Positions 43,498 through 54,820 of a DNA stretch of 64,000 nucleotides are shown piece by piece. This DNA is from Spirilliplanes yamanashiensis (GTDB taxonomy: Bacteria > Actinomycetota > Actinomycetes > Mycobacteriales > Micromonosporaceae): NCBI RefSeq assembly GCF_016863475.1, contig NZ_BOOY01000014.1, forward strand, positions 62,001 to 126,000, in the 5' to 3' direction. The translations under genes and the position numbers were made by a program. The stretch's first letter is position 1. Every line of letters begins with the position of its first letter. Below the pieces are notes generated by a model. It searched no databases and had not been told where the DNA came from. It saw only the letters and a program-made list of their open reading frames with translations.

Positions 43498-44697
43498 ATG
43501 AGTTCGAAGGACTGGCTGGAGAAGGACTTCTACGCCGTACTCGGGGTGACCAAGTCCGCCGCCGCCGACGACATCAAGAAGGCGTACCGCAAGCTGGCGC
43601 GGGAGAACCACCCCGACCGCAACCCGGGCAACAAGGACGCCGAGGACCGGTTCAAGGCCGCGTCCGAGGCGTACGACGTGCTGTCGGACGACCGGAAGCG
43701 CAAAGAGTACGACGAGATGCGCTCCCTGTTCGGCTCCGGCGCGTTCCGCCGCGGCGCCCGCACCGGTGGGCCGGCCGGGTTCGACCCGACCGACCTGTTC
43801 GGCGGCGGCTTCGGCGGTGCGCCCACCCCGCCGCGCGGCGCCGGTGACCCGGGTGACCGCCGGTTCGGCGGCGCCGGGTTCTCCGACATCTTCAGCTCGA
43901 TCTTCTCGGGCGGCGGCGCGGGCGCGCGCCGGGGCCCGCAGCGCGGCCGCGACGTCGAGGCCGAGGTGACGCTGGACTTCCGGCACGCCGTGCAGGGCAC
44001 CACGCTGCCGCTGACGCTGCGCTCGCCGGGCGTCTGCGACAACTGCCACGGTTCCGGCGCCCGGCCGGGCACCCAGCCGAAGACCTGCCCGGTCTGCCGC
44101 GGCTCGGGGCTGACCACCCGCAACCAGGGCTCGTTCAGCTTCAGCGAGCCGTGCCGCGAGTGCCAGGGCGTCGGCACGATCGTCGTCGACAAGTGCCCGG
44201 AGTGCCGCGGCACCGGCGGCGTCACAAAGAACCGCACCATCACGGTCCGGTTCCCGCCCGGCATCGCCGACGGCAAGCGCATCCGCCTGGCGGGCCGCGG
44301 CGAGCCCGGCGAGCGCGGCGGCGCCCCCGGCGACCTGTACGTGCTGGTCAAGGTCCGGTCGGACGACCTGTTCGGCCGCGACGGCGACGACCTGACGCTG
44401 ACGGTGCCGATCACGTACCCGGAGGCGGTGCTCGGCACCGACCTGCGGGTGCCGACCCTCGACGGCGCCGTCACGCTGCGGGTGCCGCCGGGCACCCCGA
44501 GCGGGCGCAAGCTGCGCGCCCGCGGCAAGGGCGTGACCCGCAAGGACGGCGAGGCGGGCGACCTGATCGTGACGCTGGACGTCGTGGTGCCGGCGCAACT
44601 GTCGGAGGAGGCCCGGCAGGCCCTGAAGGAGTTCGCCACCCGCACGCCGGCGGCTCCCCGGGAACATCTGGACGCGCGCGTGCGTAGGTTCGGGTAG
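43498..44697 (+). CDS. dnaJ: Co-chaperone DnaJ (Hsp40, type I)
   Basis: A 399-residue full-length DnaJ. The J domain has its HPD motif at 38-40 ([11 protein letters not shown]), followed by a Gly/Phe-rich stretch (about 75-145). Four CxxCxGxG zinc motifs ([32 protein letters not shown]) and the C-terminal substrate domain ([22 protein letters not shown]) complete it. It stimulates DnaK ATP hydrolysis and delivers substrates. The motif before the first CxxC includes the usual GTT, so both zinc sites look intact. AAGGAGG precedes ATG 43498. Confidence 0.98.
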   Translation: MSSKDWLEKDFYAVLGVTKSAAADDIKKAYRKLARENHPDRNPGNKDAEDRFKAASEAYDVLSDDRKRKEYDEMRSLFGSGAFRRGARTGGPAGFDPTDLFGGGFGGAPTPPRGAGDPGDRRFGGAGFSDIFSSIFSGGGAGARRGPQRGRDVEAEVTLDFRHAVQGTTLPLTLRSPGVCDNCHGSGARPGTQPKTCPVCRGSGLTTRNQGSFSFSEPCRECQGVGTIVVDKCPECRGTGGVTKNRTITVRFPPGIADGKRIRLAGRGEPGERGGAPGDLYVLVKVRSDDLFGRDGDDLTLTVPITYPEAVLGTDLRVPTLDGAVTLRVPPGTPSGRKLRARGKGVTRKDGEAGDLIVTLDVVVPAQLSEEARQALKEFATRTPAAPREHLDARVRRFG

Positions 44698-44718
44698 ATC
44701 CGCACGGAGGTGACCGGA

Positions 44719-45159
44719 ATGGACGACGACATCTCGATCGCGGTCTCGGTGGAAGCCGCGTCCGACGCGAAGGTGCTGATCATCTCCGTGGCGGCCCGCC
44801 TCGCCGGCATGCACCCGCAGACCCTGCGCCAGTACGACCGCCTCGGCCTGGTCCAGGCCGGCCGGGCGGGCGGCGGCGGCCGCCGGTACAGCGAGCGCGA
44901 CGTGGCGCTGCTGCGCGAGGTGCAGCGGCTCAGCCAGGAGGACGGCGTCAACCTGGCCGGCATCAAGCGCATCATCGGCCTGGAGCAGCTCGTCGGCGAC
45001 CTGCAGCAGCGCCTGGGCGAGCTGGAGGCGGAGCTGACGGCGGCGTACCGGCGCATCGCCGAGCTGGAGTCGGTGAGCCCGTACCCGAGCCGCGACCTGA
45101 TCCCGGCGAATCGCAACTCGACGGCGCTCGTGGTGTGGCGCCCCCGCCGCGACCGGTAG
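44719..45159 (+). CDS. hspR: Heat-shock repressor HspR (MerR family)
   Basis: A 146-residue MerR-type repressor. The winged helix-turn-helix reads ISVAARLAGMHPQTLRQYDRLGLVQAGR...GGRRYSERDVALLREVQRLSQEDGVNLAGIKRII, followed by a coiled coil (LEQLVGDLQQRLGELEAEL) for dimerisation. It closes the dnaK operon and should bind the two HAIR elements in this window (before dnaK and clpB), giving an autoregulated loop. ATG 44719 is preferred to GTG 44710 because GGAGG sits eight bases before it. The N-terminus carries a short acidic extension (MDDDISIAVSVEAASDAK). Confidence 0.96.
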   Translation: MDDDISIAVSVEAASDAKVLIISVAARLAGMHPQTLRQYDRLGLVQAGRAGGGGRRYSERDVALLREVQRLSQEDGVNLAGIKRIIGLEQLVGDLQQRLGELEAELTAAYRRIAELESVSPYPSRDLIPANRNSTALVVWRPRRDR

Positions 45160-45173
45160 CCGCCGCCGCGCCC

Positions 45174-45710
45174 CTAGCGCGGGGCGGACTCGGCGTAGAC
45201 GGCGGCCGGGATCTGCCGGGACGTGGCGAAGTTCGCCTGCACGCGGGCGGCCTCGGTGCTGGTCGGGAAGGCGTTGCGGCAGGACGCCGGTGCGCTGCTG
45301 CCCGACATGAGGTCGGTGCACAGGCCGGTGCGCAGGTCGGGCAGGCCGAGGATGTGGCCGAACTCGTGGGCGGCGATGCGCGGCGGGTGGTGGCCGATGG
45401 TTACGGCCTGGCGGCCCATGACGATGGAGCCGCGGCCGAGGGAGCGGACGGACGCGTACGGCCAGCCGTTGCCGGCGCTGACGGTGATGTCGGCGCGGCG
45501 GCCGGCGGTGACGGGTTCGAGGCGGACGCTGGTGACGCTGCTGTTCCAGTTCGCGGCGCCCTGGTGGACGGCGGCGACGAACTCGGCGGCGCGGCTCGTG
45601 TCGTAGTAGAGGACGCGGGGCGCGGCGGCGGCGGACGCGGGGGCGGTCGGCGCGAGGAGGGCCGCGGTGGCGGCGACCAGGGCGGCGACGACGAGACGTA
45701 GCTTCGACAT
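45174..45710 (-). CDS. Snapalysin-type secreted zinc metalloprotease
   Basis: A 178-residue secreted protease. A signal peptide (KLRLVVAALVAATAALLAPTAPASA) is followed directly by a mature domain of about 145 residues. The metzincin-like site is AAHEFGHILGLPDL (HExxHxxGxxD, the snapalysin form with Asp as third ligand), with RVLYYDTSRAAEF at the start and a Cys pair (LCTDLMSG and SCRNAF). Snapalysin (M7) from Streptomyces is the smallest known metalloprotease and clots milk. Unlike the classical gene it shows no obvious LysR regulator beside it. Convergent with hspR. Confidence 0.88.
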   Translation of the reverse strand: MSKLRLVVAALVAATAALLAPTAPASAAAAPRVLYYDTSRAAEFVAAVHQGAANWNSSVTSVRLEPVTAGRRADITVSAGNGWPYASVRSLGRGSIVMGRQAVTIGHHPPRIAAHEFGHILGLPDLRTGLCTDLMSGSSAPASCRNAFPTSTEAARVQANFATSRQIPAAVYAESAPR

Positions 45711-45785
45711 GCGTCGAGCATGGCACCGGGCATAGAGGCGCATCAATGGAATGCGCGGCGCTATGACCCGTCCGGGATGGCGGCG

Positions 45786-46241
45786 TCAGTCGTGGCGGCG
45801 GGGCTGGAACAGGCCGATGCGGCGCGGGTGCCGGACCAGGCCGCCCTCGCACCACTCCTCGTAGTCCAGCAGCTCGGGCCGCGACATGAGGACCCGGCAG
45901 TTGTGCGCCCAGATGTGCATCGTCTCGTCGCCCCACTGGTCGGCGCGCTCGACCAGCTTGCGCAGCTTGCGCTTGCGGTGGCCGGTGGCGTTCTGCCGGA
46001 CGCCGTCGGCGGCGTAGATGTAGAGGCAGTGCTGGGCGAACCGGCGGGCCGGGCAGGAGCGGTCCATGGCGAGGTCGAACAGCGTGCCGACCAGGTCGTC
46101 GGTGGACAGCAGCAGGTCCCAGTCGGGCGGCATCTGCTCGAGCGGCACGGCGTTCGGGTGGTAGGCCCACGCGCGCAGCTCGTCCGCCGTGGGGTCCACG
46201 GGGTTGGCAAAACCCCGGAAACTGGCTTCCTGCAACGTCAT
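45786..46241 (-). CDS. Conserved hypothetical protein
   Basis: A 151-residue soluble protein conserved across actinomycetes: MTLQEASFRGFANPVDP, DELRAWAYHPNAVPLEQMPPDWDLLL, FDLAMDRSCPARRFAQHCLYIYAADGVR, the KRKLRKLVERADQWGDE helix and NCRVLMSRPELLDYEEWCEGGLVR. There are three conserved-looking Cys residues and a high content of Trp and charged residues. No known domain or motif was recognised. It stands alone between the protease and the antiporter operon. Confidence 0.8.
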   Translation of the reverse strand: MTLQEASFRGFANPVDPTADELRAWAYHPNAVPLEQMPPDWDLLLSTDDLVGTLFDLAMDRSCPARRFAQHCLYIYAADGVRQNATGHRKRKLRKLVERADQWGDETMHIWAHNCRVLMSRPELLDYEEWCEGGLVRHPRRIGLFQPRRHD

Positions 46242-46362
46242 CCCTGTGGCCCTTCACCGGTCCGCGGCCCGGTGGAAGCGAGCCGGCGAACTTTCTTCAT
46301 CACTCAGTGCGTCGCGGCGAAACCGTAGCGCGCTGAAAGGCCGTTGCGGAAGCCGCTGACCA

Positions 46363-47577
46363 TCACTTTCCGGTACTCGTTGGTAACTCGAAATGTGGCG
46401 CGGCCTTGGGAGCGGTTCTACGACGGACATAGTTCTTGAACCACTGGTAATCGGGCAGGCGCGCCAGCATGGGCCCGGTGACGACCGTGATGAGCACGTA
46501 CGCGGTCGCCAGCGGCGCCAGCTCCGGCTCGACGCCCGCAGCCAGCGCGAGGCCGGCGATGACGATGGAGAACTCGCCGCGCGGCATCAACCCCAGGCCG
46601 GCGCGCCACCGGCCGGGCAGCGCGATGCCGATCCGCTTCGCCGCGAAGTAGCCGGTCAGCACCTTCGTCGCCATCGTCACGACCGCCAGGCCCAGCGCGG
46701 GCAGCAGCACCGGCGGCATGTCCCGCGGGTCGGTGGCCAGGCCGAAGAACACGAAGAAGATGGCCGAGAACAGGTCGCGCAGTGGCGACAGCATCTCGGT
46801 GGCGTGGTGGGCGACCGGCCCGGACAGCGCGATGCCGACCAGGAACGCGCCGACCGCCGCCGACACCTGCAGGCCCGCCGCCACGCCCGCGACGAACAGG
46901 GTCAGGCCCAGGACGCTGAGCAGCAGCGCCTCCGGGTCCTTCACCGACATGAAGTTGCTGATCTGCCGGCCGAACCGGATCGCCACCACGAGCACGGCCA
47001 GCACGGTCAGCACGGCCACCGCGAGCGCCTTGGCGCCGCCGAGCAGGCCCGCGCCGGCCAGCACCGCCGTGATGAGCGGCAGGTAGAAGGCCATCGCCAG
47101 GTCTTCGATGACCAGCACCGACAGGATGACGGGTGTCTCGCGGTTACCGAGCCGGCCCAGGTCGGCGAGCACCTTGGCGATGACGCCCGACGACGACACC
47201 CAGGTGATGCCGGCCAGCACCAGCGCCGCCACCCAGTCCCAGCCGAGCATCAGCGCGAACGCCGCCCCGGGCAGCGCGTTGAGCACCGCGTCCAGCACGC
47301 CCGCGGGCGCCGCCGCCCGCAGGTTGCCCACCAGCTCGCTCGCCGAGTACTCCAGGCCCAGCATGACCAGCAGCAGGATGACGCCGATCTCGGAGCCGAC
47401 CTCGATGAACTCCTCGCTGGCCGACAGCGGGATCAGCCCGCCGTGCCCGAACGCGAGCCCGGCCAGCAGGTAGAGCGGGATGGGGGAGAGCCCGAAGCGG
47501 CGGCCGAGGCGGCCGAGCATGCCGAGGGCGAACAACAGCGCGCCGAGCTCCGTCAGGAGCACAGTGGTGTGGTTCAC
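46363..47577 (-). CDS. KefB/CPA2-type cation:proton antiporter
   Basis: A 404-residue membrane protein with about twelve helices and the CPA2 layout: PIPLYLLAGLAFGHGG, IGVILLLVMLGLEYSASEL, the VSSSGVIAKVLADLGRLGNRE segment, the VIEDLAMAFYLP motif with the ion-binding Glu-Asp pair, and GLGLMPRGEFSIVIAG. It lacks its own TrkA-N/TrkA-C domains; these are supplied by the small regulator gene seven bases upstream. Exchange of K+ or Na+ for protons is expected. GTG 47577 is the start. Confidence 0.9.
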   Translation of the reverse strand: MNHTTVLLTELGALLFALGMLGRLGRRFGLSPIPLYLLAGLAFGHGGLIPLSASEEFIEVGSEIGVILLLVMLGLEYSASELVGNLRAAAPAGVLDAVLNALPGAAFALMLGWDWVAALVLAGITWVSSSGVIAKVLADLGRLGNRETPVILSVLVIEDLAMAFYLPLITAVLAGAGLLGGAKALAVAVLTVLAVLVVAIRFGRQISNFMSVKDPEALLLSVLGLTLFVAGVAAGLQVSAAVGAFLVGIALSGPVAHHATEMLSPLRDLFSAIFFVFFGLATDPRDMPPVLLPALGLAVVTMATKVLTGYFAAKRIGIALPGRWRAGLGLMPRGEFSIVIAGLALAAGVEPELAPLATAYVLITVVTGPMLARLPDYQWFKNYVRRRTAPKAAPHFELPTSTGK

Positions 47578-47584
47578 GCGGCGG

Positions 47585-48082
47585 TCAGGCCGGTTCGCCG
47601 TTGGCGAGGATGGAGGTCACGCCGTCGATGCCCGCGCGGGTGCCGACGACGACCACGACGTCGCCGGACTGGAACACGAACGACGGCCCGGGCGAGGCGA
47701 TGACCTGGCGGTCGCGCAGCACCGCGACGATGGACGCGCCGGTCAGGGTGCGGGTGCGGGTGTCGCCGAGCTGGCGGCCCACGTACGGGGAACCGGCCGG
47801 GATGGAGACCTGCTCGGTGTAGAGGCCGGCGGCCTGCTCGCGCAGCCCCGACAGCTGGCCCAGCATCAGCGACGCGCCGAGCACGTCGGCGAGCGCCTCG
47901 GCCTCGTCGTCGGTCAGCGGGATCGCCGCCACGCACGAGTCCGGGTCGTCCACGTCGTAGACGACGAGGTCGCGCCGCCCATTGCGGTGCGACACCACGC
48001 CGACGGTGCGACCGGCCGAGGTGACCAGGTCGTGGCGGACGCCGATGCCCGGCAGGGCGGTCTGTTCTACCCGTACTCGCAC
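47585..48082 (-). CDS. TrkA-C-domain regulatory subunit of the antiporter
   Basis: A 165-residue KhtT-like cytoplasmic protein. The N-terminal half (ALPGIGVRHDLVTSAGRTVGVVSHRNGRRDLVVYD) is the KhtT-type sensing domain, and the C-terminal half is an RCK_C/TrkA-C domain (YVGRQLGDTRTRTLTGASIVAVLRDRQVIASPGPSFVFQSGDVVVVVGTRAG). It probably gates the antiporter encoded seven bases downstream in response to a nucleotide or ions. TACCGT followed by seven bases and GTG 48082 suggests a leaderless operon start. Confidence 0.9.
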   Translation of the reverse strand: MRVRVEQTALPGIGVRHDLVTSAGRTVGVVSHRNGRRDLVVYDVDDPDSCVAAIPLTDDEAEALADVLGASLMLGQLSGLREQAAGLYTEQVSIPAGSPYVGRQLGDTRTRTLTGASIVAVLRDRQVIASPGPSFVFQSGDVVVVVGTRAGIDGVTSILANGEPA

Positions 48083-48110
48083 CCGGCCAACGGTAGCCTG
48101 CGCCGGATCG

Positions 48111-48575
48111 TCACCGCAGGCCGAGTGCCCGCAGGGTGGCGGGGCTCAACTCGACGGGATTGTCGCCGCCGCGGACGGCCCGGCCGTCGCGGACCGCGTA
48201 CGCGCCCTGGGTGCCGCTGATCAGCACGGCGGGGTCGGCGGGGAACGTCTCCAGCAGCAGCACCCACTCGGCGCCGGCCAGGTCGGTCGACGGGGTGGCG
48301 TCGGCCGCGGGCCCGTAGAAGGCGATGTCGACCGTGTCGCCCGGCGCGACGTCGCCCTTGGCCACCGCGGTCACCGTCGCCGTGCCGAGGGTGGTGCGCA
48401 GTCCGTGGCGGTCCTGCTCGCCGGTCTCGTCGACCCGCGCCCGGACGATCAGCGGGGCCGCCTTCTCCAGCGCGGCGGTGTCGGCGTAGTACGGGTAATC
48501 GATGATCGACTGGGCGGTCGGCGGGGTGCAGCCGGCGAGGACGGCGATGAGGCCCGCGGCGAGGATTCTGCGCAC
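48111..48575 (-). CDS. Lipoprotein of unknown function
   Basis: A 154-residue protein with a lipoprotein signal: VRRILAAGLIAVLAGC, lipobox LAGC with Cys16. The mature part is a small beta-rich domain (VRARVDETGEQ, TVTAVAKGDVAPGDTVDIAFYGP, EWVLLLETFPADPAVLISGTQGAYAVRDGRA) resembling the small OB-like or cystatin-like lipoproteins of actinomycetes. GTG 48575 is the only start that preserves the signal. It is divergent from the next lipoprotein gene, with 70 bases between. Confidence 0.78.
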   Translation of the reverse strand: MRRILAAGLIAVLAGCTPPTAQSIIDYPYYADTAALEKAAPLIVRARVDETGEQDRHGLRTTLGTATVTAVAKGDVAPGDTVDIAFYGPAADATPSTDLAGAEWVLLLETFPADPAVLISGTQGAYAVRDGRAVRGGDNPVELSPATLRALGLR

Positions 48576-48645
48576 GCCGGTTCGGACGCCTCGAGACGGG
48601 CCCGCGGTTCCGCCCGGCGGCGCATACTGGCCGCGGAGGTACGCC

Positions 48646-49806
48646 ATGACCGTGTCCGGCCCGGTCAGGCCCGCTCGCGCGGCGGGCCGCACGGCCGCGT
48701 GCGCGGCGGTCACGGCGCTGCTCACCGGGTGTTCCGTGCTCGGCGACGTGCGCCGCGAGCCGGCCCCGCCGACGCCCCGGCCCGCCGCGGAGGGCGCGAC
48801 GCCCGGCTCCACGTCCAACGCCTGGGTGGTCGAGCGCCGGCCCGGCTCGGTGGACGTGCGCCGCGGCGGGGTGCGGGTCCCCGCCGACTTCGCGCAGCAG
48901 ACCGTCGAGTTCGCCGACGCGGCGCGCGGGGCCGCCCTGTTCACCCGGTGCCGCCCGGCCGGGTGCGCGGCCCGGCTGCTGGTCACCGCCGACGGCGGCC
49001 GCACCTGGCAGGAACGGGACCACCCGCTGCCGCAGGCGGACAACCAGCAGCTGCACGTGGGCGCGGGCGGCGCGGTGCTGCTGCTGGCCGAGCCGGTGGC
49101 GTGGTTCCTGTCGGGCGACGCGGGCCGCACGTTCCGGCGGATCCCGTACGACCCGGCCGGGCCGCCCGTGGAGTACCGGCGGCTGCTCGGCGAGTACCAG
49201 GTGTGCTGCGACGGCGACGAGCGCCCGCGGATCGTGCGGTACCCGGGCGGCGGCGGCGCGCAGCCGGTCCCCGCCGCCCCGCCGCTGCCGGGCCGGGTCG
49301 GCGCGGTGGCCGCGCGGCCCGGCGCCGCCGAGCTGTGGGCGGCCGCGCTGGACGCCGGCTCGCCCGGCGCGGCGGTGTCCCGCGACCAGGGCCGCACCTG
49401 GACCGGCACGGCGCTGCCGGGGGCGGCGGGCGGCCTGGTCCGGCTGCGGCTGCTCGTCTCGGCGAACGGCGCCGACGTGTGGCTGCTGGGCGAGCGCGAG
49501 GACCGCACCCGCTTCCCGACGGTGTGGCGGTGGGAGGGGGCGGGCTGGCGGCAGCTGCTGGCGAACGGCCACCCGGACGGCTACCTGTCGGCGGTGGCGA
49601 TCGGCGACGGCCTGCTCGCGGTCACCGGCCCGGGCGGCGGGGGCCTGGCGGGCGAGCGCTGGACGCCGACGGACTGGCCGGCGAACGGGTGGATCCGCCT
49701 GCTGCCGGACGGCACGCTGGAGGTGGCGGACTCGCGGGACGGCAGTGTCTGGCTGGGCGCCGGGGACGGCGTCGACCGGCGCTGGGCGCAACTGGTGCTC
49801 CGGTGA
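48646..49806 (+). CDS. Lipoprotein with BNR/Asp-box-type propeller repeats
   Basis: A 386-residue protein from ATG 48646 (GGAGGT five bases upstream). The lipobox is LLTGC (Cys near residue 29) after a hydrophobic stretch. The mature protein has several sialidase-type Asp boxes (SxDxGxTW form): VTADGGRTWQE, SGDAGRTFRR and SRDQGRTWTG, with GAGWRQLL and a closing DGSVWLGAGDG, so it is a surface-anchored beta-propeller of the photosynthesis-stability-factor/BNR type. There is no sialidase active site. Its stop lies just upstream of the clpB promoter. Confidence 0.82.
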   Translation: MTVSGPVRPARAAGRTAACAAVTALLTGCSVLGDVRREPAPPTPRPAAEGATPGSTSNAWVVERRPGSVDVRRGGVRVPADFAQQTVEFADAARGAALFTRCRPAGCAARLLVTADGGRTWQERDHPLPQADNQQLHVGAGGAVLLLAEPVAWFLSGDAGRTFRRIPYDPAGPPVEYRRLLGEYQVCCDGDERPRIVRYPGGGGAQPVPAAPPLPGRVGAVAARPGAAELWAAALDAGSPGAAVSRDQGRTWTGTALPGAAGGLVRLRLLVSANGADVWLLGEREDRTRFPTVWRWEGAGWRQLLANGHPDGYLSAVAIGDGLLAVTGPGGGGLAGERWTPTDWPANGWIRLLPDGTLEVADSRDGSVWLGAGDGVDRRWAQLVLR

Positions 49807-49842
49807 CCGCCCGAAGGGGAAGCCGCACGAGCGTCCGCGCGT

Positions 49843-49867
49843 TAGAGTTGAGTGCAGCACGCTCAAG
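49843..49867 (+). promoter_or_regulatory. clpB promoter with HspR operator (HAIR)
   Basis: TTGAGT (49848-49853), seven bases, then GCTCAAG (49861-49867) matches the HAIR consensus with one arm mismatch. TAGAGT at 49843-49848 just upstream is a good -10 box, so the operator covers the start point as at dnaK. The translation start follows 21 bases later. This places clpB in the HspR regulon. Confidence 0.85.
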
Positions 49868-49888
49868 TCTGAAGGAACGGGTGGCCCC

Positions 49889-52474
<2,586 letters not shown>

Positions 52475-52481
52475 CCCGACG

Positions 52482-52511
52482 GGAAAGGGGCCCGTCGCCG
52501 GGCCCCTTTCC
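52482..52511. terminator. Rho-independent-type hairpin after clpB
   Basis: A perfect 12-bp stem (52482-52493 with 52500-52511, GGAAAGGGGCCC and its complement) and a six-base loop, eight bases after the clpB stop. It also lies just beyond the stop of the small convergent gene and probably terminates both. Confidence 0.85.
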
Positions 52512-52516
52512 GCTGC

Positions 52517-52717
52517 TCAGGCCGCTCTGGCGGGCCGGGACCGGCGCTGGCGGAACGCCTGCACGTTGAGGATCTCCGTCCACACCACCTCGCCGTCGGG
52601 CGTGTGGACGCGGACGCCGTCGCGGTGCAGCGTGTAGTGGACGTCGGTGTAGTGGGTGCGGGTGTCGTCGTGGTGCAGGACGGTCAGGGTGTCGGCGTGC
52701 TGCATGGCTGTTTTCAC
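52517..52717 (-). CDS. Small hypothetical protein (66 residues)
   Basis: A His/Thr/Asp-rich 66-residue ORF: MKTAMQHADTLTVLHHDD, RTHYTDVHYTLHRDGVRVHT, then DGEVVWTEILNVQAFRQRR. The alternating pattern suggests a small all-beta protein. Start is GTG 52717, or ATG 52705, which has GGTG nine bases upstream. It is convergent with clpB and shares the terminator between them. Codon usage fits the genome; no family was recognised. Confidence 0.6.
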   Translation of the reverse strand: MKTAMQHADTLTVLHHDDTRTHYTDVHYTLHRDGVRVHTPDGEVVWTEILNVQAFRQRRSRPARAA

Positions 52718-53018
52718 CGGTTCTCTGGGTGAAGGGCCGCGGCATCGTCACGCGGCCGCTGTCTGAGGTCAGGATGGACGCCCGGGTCAAGGTGGGGGCG
52801 GCGAATCTGCCGGTACGCGCGGGCGGGCGCAGCTCTGGCGCCGAACAGTCCTCGGCGGCGTACCTCTCGGCGGAGCATAGTGGTGATCCGGCGTCCGTGT
52901 CTGCCCTGCGCGGGACTCGTCGCCCGCCCGGGTGGTTTCCGGGGGATCGAAGTCCGACGTCCGCTCGCATCCGCTGCGGCGGATGGATACCGTAAGTGGA
53001 TCTAGGAAGAGGAGTGTC
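52718..53018. other. Intergenic region of about 300 bases
   Basis: It separates the small His-rich gene from the divergent membrane-protein gene. No convincing ORF or strong palindrome is visible; the region must hold the two divergent promoters, but no hexamers could be assigned with confidence. Confidence 0.45.
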
Positions 53019-53912
53019 GTGTCGGATCCGCTGCAGCCCGGTGTCCCCGCCCGGGTACGACCGTCCACCGTCACCGTCTCGAGCTACCTGCTCTACCTCA
53101 CCGCAGCGCTCATCCTCATCGTCGGCATCGTCTCGCTCGCCACCGTGGGCACCACGACCGAGGTCTACCGGGACGTCTACCGGGGCACCGAGGCCGAGGG
53201 CACCGAGGGCCTGCTGGTGGCCGGCAGCGTCGTCGGCGTGGTGCTCAACCTGCTGGTGGCGGCCGGTCTGGTCGTGCTGGCGCTGCTCAACAACCGGGGC
53301 AAGAACGCCGCCCGCATCGTCACCTGGGTCGTCGGCGGCCTCACCGTGTGCTGCTCGGGCGTCGGCCTGGTCGGCCAGGCGGCCACGTCGGCGATCACGC
53401 TGCCCACCCAGCCCGGCATGCCCGACGCCGCCGAGGTGCAGCGCCGCCTCGAAGACGCCCTGCCCGGCTGGGTGACGCCCGTGTCGCTGGTGCTGGGCAT
53501 CCTGCAGCTGCTCGCGCTGGTCGTCGCGCTGGTGCTGCTGGCGCTGCCCGCGTCCAACGCGTTCTTCCGCAAGCCGGCCGCCGCCGCGGGCGGCTGGGAG
53601 CCCGGCATGCCGGCGTACCCGTACCCGGCCCAGCCGCAGTACCCGGGCCAGGAGCAGCAGCCGGGCATCGCGCAGTACCCCACCGGGTCGCAGTACCCCG
53701 GCCAGGCCCCGCACCCCGGCCAGCCGCCGGAGGCGGCGCACCAGCCGGGCCCGCCGCAGTACCCCGGCCAGCAGCAGCAGCCCGGCACGGCGCACTACCC
53801 GGCGGGGGAGCAGTACCCCGGCCAGGCGCCGCCGCCCGCGGAGCCCGGCTCGCCCCCACCCGCCGGTGACGACAGGCGGCCCACCGACCCGCCGCCCCCG
53901 GCCGCCGGCTGA
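53019..53912 (+). CDS. Four-helix membrane protein with a PYPGQ-rich tail
   Basis: A 297-residue protein starting at GTG 53019 with GAGGAG upstream. Four membrane helices (SYLLYLTAALILIVGIVSLA; LLVAGSVVGVVLNLLVAAGLV; IVTWVVGGLTVCCSGVGLVG; VSLVLGILQLLALVVALVLLA) occupy about residues 22-180. The last 110 residues are a disordered cytoplasmic tail with repeated QYPGQ units (about nine). This architecture is common in actinomycete proteins without assigned function. It is the first gene of a three-gene operon with the related four-helix protein and an SDR. Confidence 0.75.
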   Translation: MSDPLQPGVPARVRPSTVTVSSYLLYLTAALILIVGIVSLATVGTTTEVYRDVYRGTEAEGTEGLLVAGSVVGVVLNLLVAAGLVVLALLNNRGKNAARIVTWVVGGLTVCCSGVGLVGQAATSAITLPTQPGMPDAAEVQRRLEDALPGWVTPVSLVLGILQLLALVVALVLLALPASNAFFRKPAAAAGGWEPGMPAYPYPAQPQYPGQEQQPGIAQYPTGSQYPGQAPHPGQPPEAAHQPGPPQYPGQQQQPGTAHYPAGEQYPGQAPPPAEPGSPPPAGDDRRPTDPPPPAAG

Positions 53913-53929
53913 TCAGGCCAGGGGACCCG

Positions 53930-54811
53930 ATGACGTACGCGGTGCCGGCGACGACGCCGTCGCCCGGCCCACCGGCGCCCACGCGCCGCCCGGCCGCCGT
54001 CACCGCCGCGTCGGCCCTTCTCGCCGCGATGGGCGCGGCGGGGCTCGTGTACGCCGTGGCGATGCTCGCCATCACGCCCGCGGTGGTGGACCGGTTCCGC
54101 CGGGTCGCCGCCCGCACGGGCTCCGGCGCCGCCGACGCCGACGGGTTCGTCACCCTGCTGACCGCGGTGAGCTGGGTGGGTTTGCTGCTCGCCGTCGTGC
54201 TGGCCGCGGTCCTGGCGGCCGCCTCGGTGGGCCTGCGCCGGGGCCGCCGCGGCGCCCGCACCGCGACGTACGTGGTCTGCGGCCTCGGGCTGGCGGGCGG
54301 CGGCGGGTCCGCGGTCGCCGTCGCGGTTCAGCGCGGCCTCGGCACCGACCTGCCCGGCGAGGGCCTGGGCCCGGCGCTGACCGCGGCCTACCCGGCCGGC
54401 TGGGTCGGCCTCAACATCGCCCTGGCCCTGCTCCAGATCCTCGGGTACGCGCTGGTGGCGTTGCTGCTGGCCACGGGCTCGGGCACCTGGTTCGACCGGT
54501 GGCGGCCCGGCGCGCCGACCTGGGGCGCGGGCCGGCCGGTGTGCGCCCCGCCGGCGCCCGCCGGGTGGGCCCCACCGGGCGTCGCGACCTGGCCCCCGCC
54601 CGCGTGGACCCCGCCCGGACCCGCCGGCCCGCCGCCGCCCGCCCCACACCCGTTCGTGGGCTATCCGGGCATCGCCAACGGCCAACCCGCGCCGCCGGCG
54701 CCGTCCGGCCCGCCGCCGCTGCCGCCGGACGCCCTGGACTGGGCCCGCCCGGCCGACCCGCCGCCGACCCCGGAGGCGCCCGCCGCGCCGGAACCCTCGC
54801 CGGACCGCTAG
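53930..54811 (+). CDS. Four-helix membrane protein with Pro-rich tail, paralogue of the preceding gene
   Basis: A 293-residue protein 17 bases after the previous gene. It has the same plan: short N-terminus, four helices (TAASALLAAMGAAGLVYAVAM; VSWVGLLLAVVLAAVLAAASV; ATYVVCGLGLAGGGGSAVAVAV; WVGLNIALALLQILGYALVALL), then a tail of about 100 residues rich in Pro, Ala and Gly. The sequence is diverged from its neighbour but the layout and position suggest an old duplication. GGG and GAC bases precede ATG 53930; the ribosome site is weak. No function is known. Confidence 0.75.
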   Translation: MTYAVPATTPSPGPPAPTRRPAAVTAASALLAAMGAAGLVYAVAMLAITPAVVDRFRRVAARTGSGAADADGFVTLLTAVSWVGLLLAVVLAAVLAAASVGLRRGRRGARTATYVVCGLGLAGGGGSAVAVAVQRGLGTDLPGEGLGPALTAAYPAGWVGLNIALALLQILGYALVALLLATGSGTWFDRWRPGAPTWGAGRPVCAPPAPAGWAPPGVATWPPPAWTPPGPAGPPPPAPHPFVGYPGIANGQPAPPAPSGPPPLPPDALDWARPADPPPTPEAPAAPEPSPDR

Positions 54812-54820
54812 GAGACCCCT